Positions 9,550 to 18,230 of a stretch of DNA of 64,000 nucleotides are shown here, piece by piece. The position numbers were made by a program, and so were the translations under genes. The stretch's first letter is position 1. Every line of letters starts with the position of its first letter. The stretch lies in contig NZ_FNOI01000010.1 of the NCBI RefSeq assembly GCF_900107015.1, positions 56,922 through 120,921 of the forward strand. The letters run 5' to 3'. The notes under the pieces were generated by a model. That model did not search any database and was not told the origin of the DNA. It worked only from the letters and a program-made list of their open reading frames with translations. Source of the DNA: Litoreibacter albidus. GTDB taxonomy: Bacteria; Pseudomonadota; Alphaproteobacteria; Rhodobacterales; Rhodobacteraceae.

Positions 9550-10872
9550 ATGATCCAGAAGCTGTTGCGCCCTGATTTGGTAAACCGATTTCGCCAAAGC
9601 GTCCGCGATGATGGCTGGCACGCGGCCATGACTAAAGCGCGCAGGTACAGCAAATTGGCGGTCCTTGGCTGGGGCACATCATCGCACACAGCACCTTCCC
9701 ACGGTGGTATTCGCTACGATGACCAGTATTACGGTAAAATATGGCGGGTATTGGCTCGTGAAGACGCGTTTCACCTGAGTTCGCCCCCTGCCGTGCGTCG
9801 AACGTCACGCCATATCGCCTTGATCGCCGATATGAACTTACCGCAGTGTCGGAAATATCGGGTTGAACAGCTTGCGGAATTTTGGCGGTCGCGGGGCGTG
9901 GATGTTACCTACTCCCACTATCAAGACGTAGCGCGCGGTGTGAATTCCCTTCAAACCGCGACCCACCTCATCCTGTACCGGACGCCCCACACCCCGACGT
10001 GCTCGATGTACATGTATGAGGCGCGTCGGCTCAGGCTGCCTATTCTCTACGATATCGACGATCCGCTTTTTTCTGTGTCTGCCTATGAGACATATCAAAA
10101 TATGGATGCAGTAGACCATGCGATGAAGGCTCATTTCTGCGCCGAAGCCCCCAAATACTTGGATGCTATGAATTGCGCGGATGCAGTTTCGGTGTCGACA
10201 CCGGGGTTGGTTGAGCACGCGAAGCTCTACACGCAGCGCCCCGTTTTTCTGCGTCGAAATTTCGCGGACATAGCGACGTTGGAGGCTGGTGCCGCCGCAA
10301 TGCGCCATGCACCCGCAAAGGTTAAAAAAGACGGATTTACCGTAGCTTTTGCCAGCGGTTCTTTAGGGCATGAGATAGATTTCGCACTTATTGAGCGCCA
10401 GTTGGCTGCCTTTCTCAACAGTGGGGCTGATCGGCGTTTGGAGATTTTAGGCCATTTCGAAAAGGACCGACTTCCCGCGAGTATAAAGAACAAAGTGGCG
10501 ACTTATGCGTTCACCAACTACGCCGATTATCTGGAAAGGCTCGCGCAAGCGGATTGCGCGGTCATGCCGCTCGCTGACGACACGTTTAACCAGTGCAAAA
10601 GCGCAGTGCGGGTTCTGGATGCCTCCGCCGTCGCCATCCCGAGCATTGTCTGTTCTGTCGGAGACATGGCTAATGTCGTGGCTCATGGAAAAACAGGTTT
10701 TATCGCCCATACAGAGGCGGATTGGGCCGCCTTCTTGCAGAAACTGATGGCCGACAGAACAGCCTGTGCGGCCATGGGTGCCGCTGCCCGAGAAGACGTG
10801 GAGCGGCGGTGGTCTGGGTCGCGTGAGGAAAGCATTATCGACCCCCAGCTTATGCAATGGGTGCTGGAATGA
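9550..10872 (+). CDS. Glycosyltransferase, GT4-like
   Basis: A 440-residue protein with a GT-B style layout. The N-terminal half contains HIALIADMNLPQCRKYRVEQ and LPILYDIDDPLF, and the C-terminal half FTVAFASGSLGHEIDFALI, ADCAVMPLADDTFNQCKSAV and VCSVGDMANVVAHGKTGFIA. The last segment resembles the donor-binding and glutamate-containing region of group-1 glycosyltransferases, although the classical EX7E motif is not obvious. The first 90 residues are not recognised. Its stop overlaps the ATG of the next glycosyltransferase (ATGA), so the two are translationally coupled. The role in capsule or exopolysaccharide assembly is from context. Confidence 0.78.
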   Translation: MIQKLLRPDLVNRFRQSVRDDGWHAAMTKARRYSKLAVLGWGTSSHTAPSHGGIRYDDQYYGKIWRVLAREDAFHLSSPPAVRRTSRHIALIADMNLPQCRKYRVEQLAEFWRSRGVDVTYSHYQDVARGVNSLQTATHLILYRTPHTPTCSMYMYEARRLRLPILYDIDDPLFSVSAYETYQNMDAVDHAMKAHFCAEAPKYLDAMNCADAVSVSTPGLVEHAKLYTQRPVFLRRNFADIATLEAGAAAMRHAPAKVKKDGFTVAFASGSLGHEIDFALIERQLAAFLNSGADRRLEILGHFEKDRLPASIKNKVATYAFTNYADYLERLAQADCAVMPLADDTFNQCKSAVRVLDASAVAIPSIVCSVGDMANVVAHGKTGFIAHTEADWAAFLQKLMADRTACAAMGAAAREDVERRWSGSREESIIDPQLMQWVLE

Positions 10873-12080
10873 CTAAGCCGCATATCTTGGTCGTTAACGT
10901 TTTCTACGCGCCTTTTTCTTATGGCGGCGCCACCATCGTTGCGGAGCAAGTTGCCCAAAGCCTTTTGCAAAGTGGTGCTTGTTTTGTCACCGCGGTTTCT
11001 ACCTGTAGCCGTTCAGATCTTCAGGCCTACAGCGTCGCCTGCACCGAGAAAGACGGGGTCGTAAACTACCTGATTAACCTGCCTCCTGATCGAAAATTCA
11101 CGGAGATTTACAATAACCCGCAAGTCACCGAAATCTTGGCGCAGCTGATCGACGCGATTGCCCCTAATGTTATTCACATGCACTGCTTGCAAGACATCGG
11201 TGCCGGCGGCCTATCGGTCGCGCAGGAGGCTAATATCCCTGTGGTGTTAAGCATTCATGATTTCTGGTGGGTGTGCGAGCGCCAATTCATGATCCGTCCA
11301 GATAGCAGATATTGCAACCAGAACCCGATCGACACCGACACGTGTCAGCATTGCGTCGCGAACCGCGGGGCTACCAAGTTGCGGTCAGACTATCTGCGTC
11401 GGCAGGCGGACTTGGCTGACATAATCACTTACCCCAGCGAATTTGCGCGAGGTCTCTGCGAAAGTTCGGGTTTCGCGCCGGGCGGTGGGGTGGTTTGGGA
11501 AAATGGTGTGCGCCCGCCTTCCCCGGCGTTCTTCGTAGAACAGATGGCCCGCCGCGCCCGAAGCAGCGCCACAGTGTTCGGCTTTCTCGGCGGACCCTCG
11601 CAGATCAAAGGATGGCCCCTTGTTCGTCAAGCTTTTTCCAACATCGGTCGAGACGACTTTGCCGGCATTCTGGTCGACGGCAGCACGGATGGTAGCTGGT
11701 GGCAGAGCGCCGACTTAACCACCCTTCGCGGCACGTGGCAGATTCAACCGCGTTTTGAGCAGTCCGCTGTGGATGATTTTTATGCGCAAATTGATGTTCT
11801 TTTATTCATGTCCCAGTGGAAAGAGACGTTTGGCTTAGCCATTCGGGAAGCCGTGGCCCGCGGCATCACCGTCATTCAAACTGATAGTGGCGGAACGACA
11901 GAGCATGCAGGCGTCGACAGAGAACACCTCTTGCCCATCGGCGCACCAGCTACGGCCTTAACGAAGCGACTTAACGATGTCCTTGATGCACCACCTTTTA
12001 CCCAACTTCTCCCTGTTCGAACCTACGATGAGCAGGCTTCAGAATTCCTAAGCATGGTGGCCCCCCTCCTTGCAAAGTAA
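10869..12080 (+). CDS. Glycosyltransferase family 4 (group 1)
   Basis: A 403-residue GT-B glycosyltransferase. The N-terminal donor-acceptor domain starts HILVVNVFYAPFSYGGATIV and includes VIHMHCLQDIGAGGLSVAQE and VLSIHDFWWVCERQFM, a Cys-containing region with ICNQNP-like and CQHCVANRG sequences that is common in this subgroup. The C-terminal domain has VFGFLGGPSQIKGWPLV and SQWKETFGLAIREAVARGIT, the E-containing nucleotide-sugar site. The start chosen at 10869 overlaps the stop of the upstream gene (ATGA); an ATG at 10857 adds only four residues. The TTG start of the exporter permease lies inside its 3' end. It is predicted to extend the surface glycan. Confidence 0.85.
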   Translation: MTKPHILVVNVFYAPFSYGGATIVAEQVAQSLLQSGACFVTAVSTCSRSDLQAYSVACTEKDGVVNYLINLPPDRKFTEIYNNPQVTEILAQLIDAIAPNVIHMHCLQDIGAGGLSVAQEANIPVVLSIHDFWWVCERQFMIRPDSRYCNQNPIDTDTCQHCVANRGATKLRSDYLRRQADLADIITYPSEFARGLCESSGFAPGGGVVWENGVRPPSPAFFVEQMARRARSSATVFGFLGGPSQIKGWPLVRQAFSNIGRDDFAGILVDGSTDGSWWQSADLTTLRGTWQIQPRFEQSAVDDFYAQIDVLLFMSQWKETFGLAIREAVARGITVIQTDSGGTTEHAGVDREHLLPIGAPATALTKRLNDVLDAPPFTQLLPVRTYDEQASEFLSMVAPLLAK

Positions 12081-12864
12081 ACCCTCAGTCGTGCATCCGC
12101 TATTGCCTACATGCCGCGTGATTTTCGCCTTGATGATGCGAGAGATGTCGACCAGCTACGGGCGGTCGGCCGGCGGATATCTTTGGGTCATTCTAGAACC
12201 GGCCGCAGGCATAGCATTGATGAGTATCGCCTTTGGCCTTTTCCTCAAGAGCCCGCCACTTGGTGAAAATTTTGCACTGTTTTACGCGACAGGATTGCTG
12301 CCCTTCGTCATTTACACAGAAATTTCAGGTAAAGTTTCCCAGACAATTCGCTTTTCACGGCCTTTGTTGGTCTACCCGAAAGTTACATTCATCGACGCTG
12401 TATTCGCAAGATTTGTGTTGAACCTTTGGGCGCAGGCTATCGTTTTCTGCGTGGTTATGTCGGGCATTATATGGTTTTTCGATCTTGGCGTTTCACCAAA
12501 CTTCGCGGCAGTCGGGATGTCCGTTTTCCTCGCTGCATTTCTCGGATTGTCGGTCGGCACACTGAACATATTGCTCTTTGCGTTCGTGCCAGTTTGGGAG
12601 CGGGTCTGGTCCGTTATAAACAGACCTATGCTGCTGATTTCGTGCATTTTTTACACATATGATGGGTTGCCGAAGTCGATCAGGGACATCATCTGGTTCA
12701 ATCCGATCGTGCACGTGGTGGGTTTGATGCGTCACGCATTATATTCCGAATATGGCGCGCATTACGTCTCCCCTAGTTATGTCTTTTTATGCTGCATTTT
12801 GTTGTGGTCATTCGGAATTTACTTTTTGCGCCTATACCACAAGAAAATAATGAATGAACTTTAG
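12070..12864 (+). CDS. kpsM: Capsule polysaccharide ABC-2 transporter permease
   Basis: A 264-residue inner membrane protein with about six hydrophobic segments (near residues 40-60, 70-90, 115-140, 150-175, 185-200 and 235-255). The N-terminal MMREMSTSYGRSAGGYLWVI resembles the amphipathic start of KpsM/Wzm permeases, and NPIVHVVGLMRHALYS near residue 220 is a typical ABC-2 ending motif. It forms the channel that moves a lipid-linked capsular polysaccharide to the periplasm with the ATPase encoded at 14169. Translation starts at a TTG inside the end of the upstream glycosyltransferase gene. The DNA is visibly more AT-rich than the metabolic and T6SS genes around the cluster. Confidence 0.88.
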   Translation: MQSKPSVVHPLLPTCRVIFALMMREMSTSYGRSAGGYLWVILEPAAGIALMSIAFGLFLKSPPLGENFALFYATGLLPFVIYTEISGKVSQTIRFSRPLLVYPKVTFIDAVFARFVLNLWAQAIVFCVVMSGIIWFFDLGVSPNFAAVGMSVFLAAFLGLSVGTLNILLFAFVPVWERVWSVINRPMLLISCIFYTYDGLPKSIRDIIWFNPIVHVVGLMRHALYSEYGAHYVSPSYVFLCCILLWSFGIYFLRLYHKKIMNEL

Positions 12865-12920
12865 GCGGCCTTTATTCCCTGCACGCGAATTGGGGGCTTT
12901 GGCGCGAAGGTGGGTTAGCT

Positions 12921-14150
12921 ATGGCCATGGTTGAACGAAAGACCGCTAGATTCGTGGATCTGGTCCCTGCGGCACCGGCGGCCACCCCTTTACGGACAGT
13001 CTCACACCCTGCAAAGGCAGGGAAAACGGCACGGGCCGCACGCGTTCGACCCCGTCACATGGGTGCAGCGCTGAGTTTTTTGCTCTTGGTGCTACTGCCT
13101 GTTTTCGCGATCGCAGTATACCTCTACTATTATGCCGCTGACCAGTATCTGTCAGAGGCGTCCTTCTCTATTCACAGGGAGGAAACGACGACTGGCGTTT
13201 CCTCGTTGCTCGGTGGCCTAACCGGCGTCTCATCCGGGACATCCGACGCGGATGTCTTGTACCAATTCATTCAATCGCACGACCTTGTTTTGCAGGTGAA
13301 CAGTGATCTGGATCTTCGCTCTGTGTTCTCTAAACACTACGATACCGATATGGTGTTCGGCCTGAGCCCCGACGCATCCTTGGAAGAGCTGGTCGATTTC
13401 TGGAACCGCATGGTTACCGTCCAGTTAGAGCGCACTTCAGGTATCATCACAGTGGCGGCCAGAGGCTTCACTGCAAACGACAGCCATGCACTTACGTCGG
13501 CAGTTCTAAAGCACAGCAACGCATTGGTGGAGCGCCTCAGTAGAACGGCCCATGACGATAGCATGCGCCATGCCAAAGCGGAGATGGAAACCGCCTCGCT
13601 TCGCCTGAAAGAGGCTCGCGTGAATGTGTCGACCTTCCGGAAGACATCTCAAACCGTGGACCCGGGTGCGGATGTGGAAAGCCAGATGGGCGTTCTGGGC
13701 GTACTAGAGCAAAAGCTGGCGGATGCGTTAATTGCGCTTGCCATGCTGGCCGATGTTACCAAGCCCACCGACCCGAGGTTGAAACAAGCAAAGCGTAAGG
13801 TCCAAACAATTAGGACCCACATCGACGAGGAGCGCGCCTCTATCGGGTCGCGAACGACGGACAGCATGGCGCGCGGCAACCTTTACACGGCGCTTGAGAC
13901 CTATGAGGCGCTGTTGGTTGATCAGGAATTTGCCGAGCAATCCTACATCGCGGCCCTTGCGAACTATGACGCCGCCACGTCAGAGGCGCGCCGCAAATCG
14001 CGCTACTTGGTAGCACATATAACGCCGTCTCTGCCCCAGACAGCAAAGTACCCGCAGAAAATTGTGATCGGGGTCGTAACCGCAGTCATGGCTATGTTGG
14101 CGTGGATGTTGATGGTGCTGGTTGGCTACTCAATCAGAGACCGCCGTTAG
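12921..14150 (+). CDS. kpsE: Capsule polysaccharide export inner-membrane protein, KpsE/BexC/CtrB family
   Basis: A 409-residue polysaccharide co-polymerase-type protein. A basic, Ala/Pro-rich cytoplasmic leader of about 45 residues is followed by a transmembrane segment (about residues 48-70, FLLLVLLPVFAIAVYLYYY), a periplasmic part with YLSEASFSIHREE and a long coiled-coil region (about 210-330), and a second transmembrane segment near 385-405 (VIGVVTAVMAMLAWMLMVLV). This layout is that of KpsE and BexC, which link the ABC exporter to the outer membrane channel (KpsD or Wza type, not in the window). It sits between the permease and ATPase genes, 56 bases after the first and 18 before the second. 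Confidence 0.87.
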   Translation: MAMVERKTARFVDLVPAAPAATPLRTVSHPAKAGKTARAARVRPRHMGAALSFLLLVLLPVFAIAVYLYYYAADQYLSEASFSIHREETTTGVSSLLGGLTGVSSGTSDADVLYQFIQSHDLVLQVNSDLDLRSVFSKHYDTDMVFGLSPDASLEELVDFWNRMVTVQLERTSGIITVAARGFTANDSHALTSAVLKHSNALVERLSRTAHDDSMRHAKAEMETASLRLKEARVNVSTFRKTSQTVDPGADVESQMGVLGVLEQKLADALIALAMLADVTKPTDPRLKQAKRKVQTIRTHIDEERASIGSRTTDSMARGNLYTALETYEALLVDQEFAEQSYIAALANYDAATSEARRKSRYLVAHITPSLPQTAKYPQKIVIGVVTAVMAMLAWMLMVLVGYSIRDRR

Positions 14151-14168
14151 GACATTGGGGCCCGTCTT

Positions 14169-14837
14169 TTGATAAGTTTTCTTAATGTGAACAAGTCTTT
14201 CCGCCTTCGAGGTGGCGGCCGAAGCGATGTGCTGCGCGACGCTACTGTGACAATCCCATCGGGAGAAGTGGTGGCGCTGCTCGGCCGGAACGGTGCGGGC
14301 AAATCAACCACCCTACGCATTATCGCTGGTACGCAGGATGTCGACAGTGGCACGGTCCTTCGCACAGGTACTATTTCTTGGCCAATAGGTTTCGCTGGCA
14401 GTTTTCACGGCGACCTAACGGGTGCGCAAAACACCCGCTTCGTGGCGCGTATTTATGGGGTCGATACCGACGAGTTACTGGCCTTTGTGAAAGACTTTTC
14501 TGAACTCGGGCGGTATTTTGATGAGCCTTTCAGAACTTACTCCTCTGGCATGCGCGCACGGCTGGCCTTCGGGGTATCGATGGGCGTGCCCTTTGACACC
14601 TACCTCGTGGACGAAGTGACCACCGTCGGCGACACTAATTTTAGACGCAAATGCAATGAAATTTTCAGCACTCGGCTAGCAGATGCCGGGGCGATCGTGG
14701 TGTCCCATTCTGAAGCGATGATCTCAGATATTTGCAGCTGTGGCGTCGTTCTGGACGGCGGGAAAATGCAATTCTTTGACAATATTTCCGAGGCCCTAAA
14801 ACGGCACAACGCCAACATGGAGCGCTCCGTCGCCTGA
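14169..14837 (+). CDS. kpsT: Capsule polysaccharide ABC transporter ATP-binding protein
   Basis: A 222-residue ABC ATPase. Walker A is GRNGAGKSTTL (about residues 39-49), the ABC signature is YSSGMRARLAFG, Walker B lies in TYLVDEVTTVGD, and the switch His is in VVSHSEAM. The short length and the absence of a C-terminal carbohydrate-binding domain place it with KpsT rather than Wzt. It powers the permease encoded at 12070. The start is a TTG at 14169 (protein MISFLNVNKSF); no ATG is available before the domain. A 7-bp inverted repeat overlaps its stop codon. Confidence 0.9.
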   Translation: MISFLNVNKSFRLRGGGRSDVLRDATVTIPSGEVVALLGRNGAGKSTTLRIIAGTQDVDSGTVLRTGTISWPIGFAGSFHGDLTGAQNTRFVARIYGVDTDELLAFVKDFSELGRYFDEPFRTYSSGMRARLAFGVSMGVPFDTYLVDEVTTVGDTNFRRKCNEIFSTRLADAGAIVVSHSEAMISDICSCGVVLDGGKMQFFDNISEALKRHNANMERSVA

Positions 14838-14857
14838 CCCCGCTTTTTGGGGCGACG
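14828..14857 (+). terminator. Hairpin overlapping the kpsT stop
   Basis: Arms 14828-14834 (CGTCGCC) and 14851-14857 (GGCGACG) are perfect inverted repeats around the stop codon, with a T5 run inside the 16-base loop. It could reduce read-through to the sulfotransferase gene; no T tract follows it. Confidence 0.4.
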
Positions 14858-14930
14858 TAACGTTTCAGAAAGGAACACCATTTATACGGGGCACTAAGAC
14901 CACGATTTCAACAAGCTATAGGCGGCGAAC

Positions 14931-15797
14931 ATGGATGCTGATCCGGTTTTTGGGCACCTGTTTTTGAGTGCGGGTGCCATGAAAGCCGGCACGACTTGGC
15001 TTTACTCCGTGTTAGACAAGCACCCATCACTGTTTTTCTCGAACGAAAAAGAAATTCACTACTTTCACTACAAATACGTTGACCGCTCGGTACTTAGCGA
15101 TACGCGCAGGTTGGATAACGTGAAGCGCAGGTACCTCAACATTGATCCTGACCGAAACTTTATCGGCCGTGTTCGTAATAACCTTCACTGGGCCGCGAAC
15201 TATCTGGATCATCCGGTCGACGATTTTTGGTATCGCAATCTCTTTGCCCTAAGGCGGACGCAAGAATACGATTGTGATTTTTCCAATCTCTACGCCTTGC
15301 TGCCTGCAGACGCTTGGCGAAAAATCCAGGCCGACTGCACTAAGCTCAGGGTGCTCTACACGTTGCGAGATCCAGTAAAACGGCTGTGGAGCCACGTGAG
15401 GTTTCACCTTCAGATTACGGGGCAAGCCGAGAGCTTAGCCCAATGGCGACCGGCCGAATTTGAGAAGTTCGCACGGCAGAAGTTTATCTGGGCCAATTCC
15501 GAATACGGAAGCTGTTTGCGCAGAATGCGCGGGGCCCTGTCAGACGACGCGTTCAAATGCATCTTTTTCGAGGATATTCACGCAGATCAACGCAAGGGCT
15601 TGTCTGAGATAGAGCAGTTTTTGGGGGTCCCAAACCACAGATATCCTGACGAGATTTTGAACAAGAAGGTTAACGCATCCGTTTCCCACCCAATGCCTGA
15701 CTTCTTCCCAGAGCTGTTTGAAGCGGATTTTCGACGCATCAGAAACGAATTAGAGGCGGAAGGCCTGCGCATCCCGCAGCAATGGTCAGTCCCTTAG
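14931..15797 (+). CDS. Sulfotransferase (PAPS-dependent, carbohydrate type)
   Basis: A 288-residue cytoplasmic-type sulfotransferase. The 5'-phosphosulfate-binding loop is LSAGAMKAGTTWLYSVLDK at residues about 12-30, and the 3'-phosphate-binding region is LRVLYTLRDPVKRLWSH near 140, with the Arg and Ser expected in the family. KEIHYFHYKY after the P-loop resembles heparan-sulfate N-sulfotransferase-like enzymes. It would transfer sulfate from PAPS to a sugar hydroxyl or amino group. Its place directly after the capsule exporter genes suggests it modifies that polysaccharide. There are 93 bases before the start, more than between other genes in the cluster, so it may have its own promoter. No PAPS synthesis genes are visible. 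Confidence 0.85.
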   Translation: MDADPVFGHLFLSAGAMKAGTTWLYSVLDKHPSLFFSNEKEIHYFHYKYVDRSVLSDTRRLDNVKRRYLNIDPDRNFIGRVRNNLHWAANYLDHPVDDFWYRNLFALRRTQEYDCDFSNLYALLPADAWRKIQADCTKLRVLYTLRDPVKRLWSHVRFHLQITGQAESLAQWRPAEFEKFARQKFIWANSEYGSCLRRMRGALSDDAFKCIFFEDIHADQRKGLSEIEQFLGVPNHRYPDEILNKKVNASVSHPMPDFFPELFEADFRRIRNELEAEGLRIPQQWSVP

Positions 15798-15969
15798 AGA
15801 TCGCGCATTCGCAGACCAAAAGCTCACGTGCCCGTTTAGATCAAATTGTCATGAAGATTGGCAGCTACATTTACCAAAGCTTAGTCAGGTCTGGCGCATC
15901 CTCCCTGTGAAAGTTGGGGGTGCATCACCGCGTTCTCACGATCACATCCTCGTCCAGTGAGAAACGTAA

Positions 15970-18003
15970 ATGACCAAGCTCAGCCACCACAATAACACGA
16001 CGGCTCCCGGCACCGGCGAAGCATTTGCTGGTGAGCGCCATCAAAGCTTTATGATAAGCTTCGGTGAAGGGTGTGTTGATTTCCATGCAAACCATTTCGA
16101 TGACGGCAGCTATGGCCTTTCAGGCCCTGATGTGCACCCGTCCCCGCACACCCCATCGCGCGAAGCGGCTTCGCTTGATCAACTTGCAGCGTTTTTGACC
16201 GATGGGTACTGGCAGGAAACCGGCCGGACGGGACGACGATGGGACACCACATCGAAATCCGAAATTTCAGTCGACATAACAACGCTCTCCGCTAGTGAAA
16301 AGCGGTTGGTGCGCTATGCGTTTGAGGCGTGGGAAATGGTCGCTGACCTGAACTTTGTCGAGGTTGGTGGCGGGGCCAACATACGATTTCAAAATACCGA
16401 CAGTGGCGCCTACGCCAGCGCCACGACCAGCGGGGGGATCATACGGTCTGCGATGATCAACGTGGATGACCGGTATATTCAGTACTATGGGGACACCGTC
16501 GACACGCATACCTTTTCTACCTACGTGCACGAAATAGGTCACGTCTTGGGGCTGGGGCATCAGGGGCCTTACAATGGCTCCGCTAAATATGGGCGCGACG
16601 AAGAGTTCACGAACGACAGCTACCTCGTGTCGGTAATGTCCTACTTCAGCCAGACGGAAAACACGAGTGTGCAAGGCACCTACGGTGAGCCCATAACGCC
16701 GATGATGGCCGATCTGGTGGCGATTCAAAATCTCTACGGCACACCGGATGGTCGTTCTACTACCGCAGGGAACACCGTTTGGGGCGCGAACACGACGCTG
16801 GACAATTATCTGGGACTTTATTTCGAGGACTTGAGCAGTGGGCAAGGCAGCGCATCGGCGCATGATGGCGCGCGCACCGCGCTTACTATCTATGATGTCA
16901 GCGGGGTTGATACGATAGATGTGTCATTCTCCGCCTCGGCCACGCGGATCGATATGAACGCGGAGCAGTACTCAGACGTGGGCGGCATTAACAACGTCTC
17001 GATTGGACGCGGCGTGATTATCGAGAACGCTATTGGCAGCGCGAAGGCTGACACGATTGTTGGAAATTATGTCGCAAACATTATCGCGGGCGGGGCAGGA
17101 AATGATGTTGTTCACGGCGGCGCGGGCTTCGACACCATTTGGGGCGGTCAAGGTGACGATACGCTGAACGGCGACGATCACGCAGATACACTACATGGTG
17201 GCGCGGGTCATGACCGACTGTTTGGCGGCGACGGTTTCGACACGCTTTATGGCAACGCTGGCGATGATACCCTGTATGGCGGTGCCAGCCCTGACCGTCT
17301 CTGGGGGGGAAGCGGCGATGACATCTTAAGGGCGGGCACCAATTTCGGGATAACGGTTGACGGGTTGTTCGGCGGTGACGGAAACGACCGCCTTTATGGC
17401 GAAGGCGGTTTCGACACCCTGATGGGTGGCAACGGCGACGACTATCTGGATGGCGGCAAACAAGCAGATAACCTGCACGGCGGGAACGGTCATGATACCC
17501 TGTTCGGCGGTGACGGCCTCGACCGCTTGTTTGGTGGAGACGGCGATGATGACCTGACGGGCGGGCGCGGAAGCGATGGCCTGTTCGGTCAGCAAGGTGA
17601 CGACATCTTGCAAGGCGACAACGACAACGACCGGCTGTTTGGTGGTACTGGAAACGACATCATGGATGGGGGCAGCGGCGATGATCAGCTGTTCGGTGGC
17701 GCTGGCTTTGACTTACTTTTAGGCGGCGACGGAGATGACATCTTGTCGGGCAACTTCAACGCGGACAGGTTCATTTTCACCGACGGCCACGGGCATGATA
17801 CCATAACCGATTTCGAGGCGAATTCCTCCTTTGAGTTCATTGATCTGTCTGGCCTGAGTGCCATTAACGATTTCCAACAAGTTCAAAATGCGATGCAGCA
17901 AGTTGGCGAGGCCTATGTGATCATCGAAACCGGCGAAAGCAGCTCTATCACGCTGCTGGACACCGAGGTATCGGATTTTAACGCGAGTGATTTCATTTTC
18001 TAA
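15970..18003 (+). CDS. Serralysin-like M10 metalloprotease with RTX calcium-binding repeats
   Basis: A 677-residue secreted zinc protease. The catalytic domain covers about residues 60-265 with the zinc motif YVHEIGHVLGLGHQGPYN (His187, Glu188, His191, His197) and the Met-turn in SVMSYFSQTEN. A linker with DTIDVSFSASATRIDM is the start of the serralysin C-terminal domain. From about residue 356 to 598 there are GGxGxDxLxG nonapeptide repeats that bind calcium in a beta-roll. The C-terminus DFNASDFIF, hydrophobic and lacking a Sec signal peptide at the N-terminus, fits type I secretion. No ABC/HlyD/TolC exporter lies in the window. Its C-terminal half is paralogous to that of the next gene. 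Confidence 0.92.
   Translation: MTKLSHHNNTTAPGTGEAFAGERHQSFMISFGEGCVDFHANHFDDGSYGLSGPDVHPSPHTPSREAASLDQLAAFLTDGYWQETGRTGRRWDTTSKSEISVDITTLSASEKRLVRYAFEAWEMVADLNFVEVGGGANIRFQNTDSGAYASATTSGGIIRSAMINVDDRYIQYYGDTVDTHTFSTYVHEIGHVLGLGHQGPYNGSAKYGRDEEFTNDSYLVSVMSYFSQTENTSVQGTYGEPITPMMADLVAIQNLYGTPDGRSTTAGNTVWGANTTLDNYLGLYFEDLSSGQGSASAHDGARTALTIYDVSGVDTIDVSFSASATRIDMNAEQYSDVGGINNVSIGRGVIIENAIGSAKADTIVGNYVANIIAGGAGNDVVHGGAGFDTIWGGQGDDTLNGDDHADTLHGGAGHDRLFGGDGFDTLYGNAGDDTLYGGASPDRLWGGSGDDILRAGTNFGITVDGLFGGDGNDRLYGEGGFDTLMGGNGDDYLDGGKQADNLHGGNGHDTLFGGDGLDRLFGGDGDDDLTGGRGSDGLFGQQGDDILQGDNDNDRLFGGTGNDIMDGGSGDDQLFGGAGFDLLLGGDGDDILSGNFNADRFIFTDGHGHDTITDFEANSSFEFIDLSGLSAINDFQQVQNAMQQVGEAYVIIETGESSSITLLDTEVSDFNASDFIF
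17035..17766 (+). repeat. RTX nonapeptide repeat array in the M10 protease
   Basis: About two dozen copies of a degenerate 27-base unit encoding GGxGxDxLx, for example GGDGFDTLYGNAGDDTLYGG. The array is interrupted once by a non-repeat segment FGITVDGLF near 17341-17372. Confidence 0.85.
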
Positions 18004-18014
18004 GCTACTTCCCA

Positions 18015-18030
18015 GGGCTCTTCACAGCCC
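18015..18030 (+). terminator. Short hairpin after the M10 protease gene
   Basis: GGGCT (18015-18019) pairs with AGCCC (18026-18030) over a 6-base loop, 12 bases after the stop codon. It is short and followed by GCCTTATTC only, so terminator activity is uncertain. Confidence 0.35.
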
Positions 18031-18230
18031 GCCTTATTCACTTCGAAATCAGCGCTGACGCGCCCTCCATTCGTGAGTGTCAACTTGCCCATCGATTGCG
18101 CCCTGCAACACGGGAACACCCCCGCATTAAAACAAATTGTCTGACTTCACCGTAAAAGTGCCATGATCACGCCCGCACAGTTGCTGCTCGCTTGGCATTA
18201 ATTGCCCCATAGCGACGCGAGGGGGCGACA

